A stretch of 6,702 nucleotides of DNA from DASUZD01 sp036377055 (GTDB taxonomy: Bacteria > Actinomycetota > Thermoleophilia > Gaiellales > Gaiellaceae), in contig DASUZD010000060.1 in NCBI GenBank assembly GCA_036377055.1, forward strand, positions 1-6,702. The letters are read 5' to 3'. Below are positions 5,838 to 6,702 of the stretch, one piece after another. Under the pieces are notes generated by a model, which saw only the letters and a list, made by a program, of their open reading frames with translations, ran no database searches and had not been told where the DNA came from. Both the position numbers and the translations under genes were made by a program. The number at the start of each line of letters is the position of its first letter. The first letter of the stretch is position 1.

Positions 5838-6702
5838 TCAGCGGTATTCTCGCCCCGTAAAGCGGGCGAGCTTCTCGAGCTGGTGCTGGCCCTCGATGCG
5901 GCGGACCGTGCCTGAGCGCGAGCGCATCACGATCGAGTCCGTATAGACGCGGTCGCCGTCGCGCCTAGGGCCACGGAGCAAGGCGCCTGTCGTGACGCCG
6001 GTCGCGGCGACGAACACGTCCTCGCCGGCCACAAGATCGTCGGTCGTCAGCACGCGCGCCGGGTCGAGGCCGGCGTCCACGAGCTTCCGCCGCTCGTCGT
6101 CGTCGCGCGGCCAAAGGCGTCCCTGGATCCCGCCGCCGACGCACTTCAGCGCCGCGGCCGAGATCACGCCCTCCGGCGTGCCGCCGATCCCGTAGAGCAG
6201 GTCGACGCCCGTCGCCGGCTGAGCGGCCGCGATCGCCGGGGCGACGTCGCCGTCCCGGATGAGCAATACACGAGCACCCGCCTCGCGGAGCTCCGCGATC
6301 AGGTCGTCGTGCCGGTCGCGCTCGAGCACGACGACCGTCACGTCGCGCGGGCTGCAAGTCTTGGCCTCGGCCACGCGCTGCACGTTCTCGGACGGCGTCG
6401 CCTCGATGTCGATCGCGTCGATCGCCTCCGGCCCCGTCGCGATCTTCTCCATGTACACGGCCGCGCCCGGGAAGAACATCGTGCCGCGCTCGGCGACGGC
6501 GATCACCGCGATCGCGTTCGGCTGGCCGAGCGCCGTCAGCCGCGTGCCCTCGAGCGGGTCGACCGCGACGTCGACCTCCGGACCGGTGCCGTTCCCGACC
6601 TCCTCGCCGTTGAAGAGCATCGGCGCCTCGTCCTTCTCCCCCTCGCCGATGACGACGACGCCGTTCATCGCGACCGTGTCGAGCATCAGCCGCATCGCGT
6701 CC
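5838..6702 (-). CDS. glpX: Class II fructose-1,6-bisphosphatase, GlpX type (N-terminus cut by window edge)
   Basis: Hydrolyses fructose 1,6-bisphosphate to fructose 6-phosphate and phosphate, the committed gluconeogenic step, in the cytosol with Mg2+ or Mn2+. The frame is open through the right edge. The first ATG inside the window (6695) is not the start: the two codons before it continue the match to the family (DAMRLML against NAMRIML in E. coli GlpX), so roughly 35-40 N-terminal residues are missing. Counting from that Met, the family's metal and substrate motifs are IGEGEKDE (16-23), VDPLEGT (45-51), YMEK (81-84) and YGIGGTPEG (168-176). The first metal-binding Asp of the family (Asp33 in E. 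coli) should lie outside the window. The C-terminal part (SGTVRRIEGQHQLEKL) is also typical. The gene converges on the aldolase gene, whose product supplies its substrate. Nothing suggests damage; its promoter is outside the window. Confidence 0.96.
   Translation of the reverse strand, partial: DAMRLMLDTVAMNGVVVIGEGEKDEAPMLFNGEEVGNGTGPEVDVAVDPLEGTRLTALGQPNAIAVIAVAERGTMFFPGAAVYMEKIATGPEAIDAIDIEATPSENVQRVAEAKTCSPRDVTVVVLERDRHDDLIAELREAGARVLLIRDGDVAPAIAAAQPATGVDLLYGIGGTPEGVISAAALKCVGGGIQGRLWPRDDDERRKLVDAGLDPARVLTTDDLVAGEDVFVAATGVTTGALLRGPRRDGDRVYTDSIVMRSRSGTVRRIEGQHQLEKLARFTGREYR

Noticed and set aside
5053..5946. 297-codon plus-strand frame running from the aldolase into glpX
   Set aside because: Arg-rich shadow frame overlapping two well-identified genes on both sides.

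Overview
The window is high-GC bacterial DNA with very GC-rich third codon positions and alternative GTG starts. Together with a class I (Schiff-base) fructose-bisphosphate aldolase and a GlpX-type fructose-1,6-bisphosphatase, this suggests an actinobacterium, perhaps of the Thermoleophilia/Gaiella type. That placement is inference from composition and protein style; there is no rRNA or other taxonomic marker here.

Left part (1-4089, all minus strand): three genes for exported proteins, in transcription order. First is a 962-residue, membrane-anchored or secreted beta-propeller protein with BNR/Asp-box repeats (4089-1201). Next is a 100-residue secreted protein with one small beta-rich domain and two cysteines (1136-834). 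Last is a LamG/concanavalin A-like lectin-fold protein with a clear signal peptide (820 to the left edge, C-terminus cut off). The propeller gene has a near-consensus sigma70-type promoter (TTGACT-17 bp-TATGAA) and a strong ribosome binding site. A perfect 14-bp hairpin separates it from the small gene. The small gene and the LamG gene are only 13 bp apart and are probably co-transcribed. All three look like cell-surface or extracellular proteins, but the sequence does not say what they bind.

Middle (4090-4645): a divergent intergenic region of about 555 bp. It holds the propeller-gene promoter and leader, two abutting DnaA-box-like 9-mers (one perfect), a 9-bp hairpin, and a short ribosome-binding-site-preceded reading frame that overlaps the start of the aldolase gene. 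A 60-codon minus-strand frame is also open here but poorly supported.

Right part (4646-6702): central carbon metabolism. The aldolase gene (plus strand) and glpX (minus strand, N-terminus cut off by the right edge) converge. Aldolase condenses triose phosphates to fructose 1,6-bisphosphate in gluconeogenesis and cleaves it in glycolysis; GlpX hydrolyses the bisphosphate to fructose 6-phosphate. The 163-bp gap between them is dense in palindromes, including two odd-length ones centred on a T that resemble REP-type elements, the right-hand one probably acting as a shared terminator.

No tRNA, rRNA, CRISPR array, transposase or complete novel defence-like system is visible. The most useful second-look items are the palindrome module at 5686-5820, the overlapping leader frame before the aldolase, the DnaA-box pair, and the three-gene exported-protein cluster.
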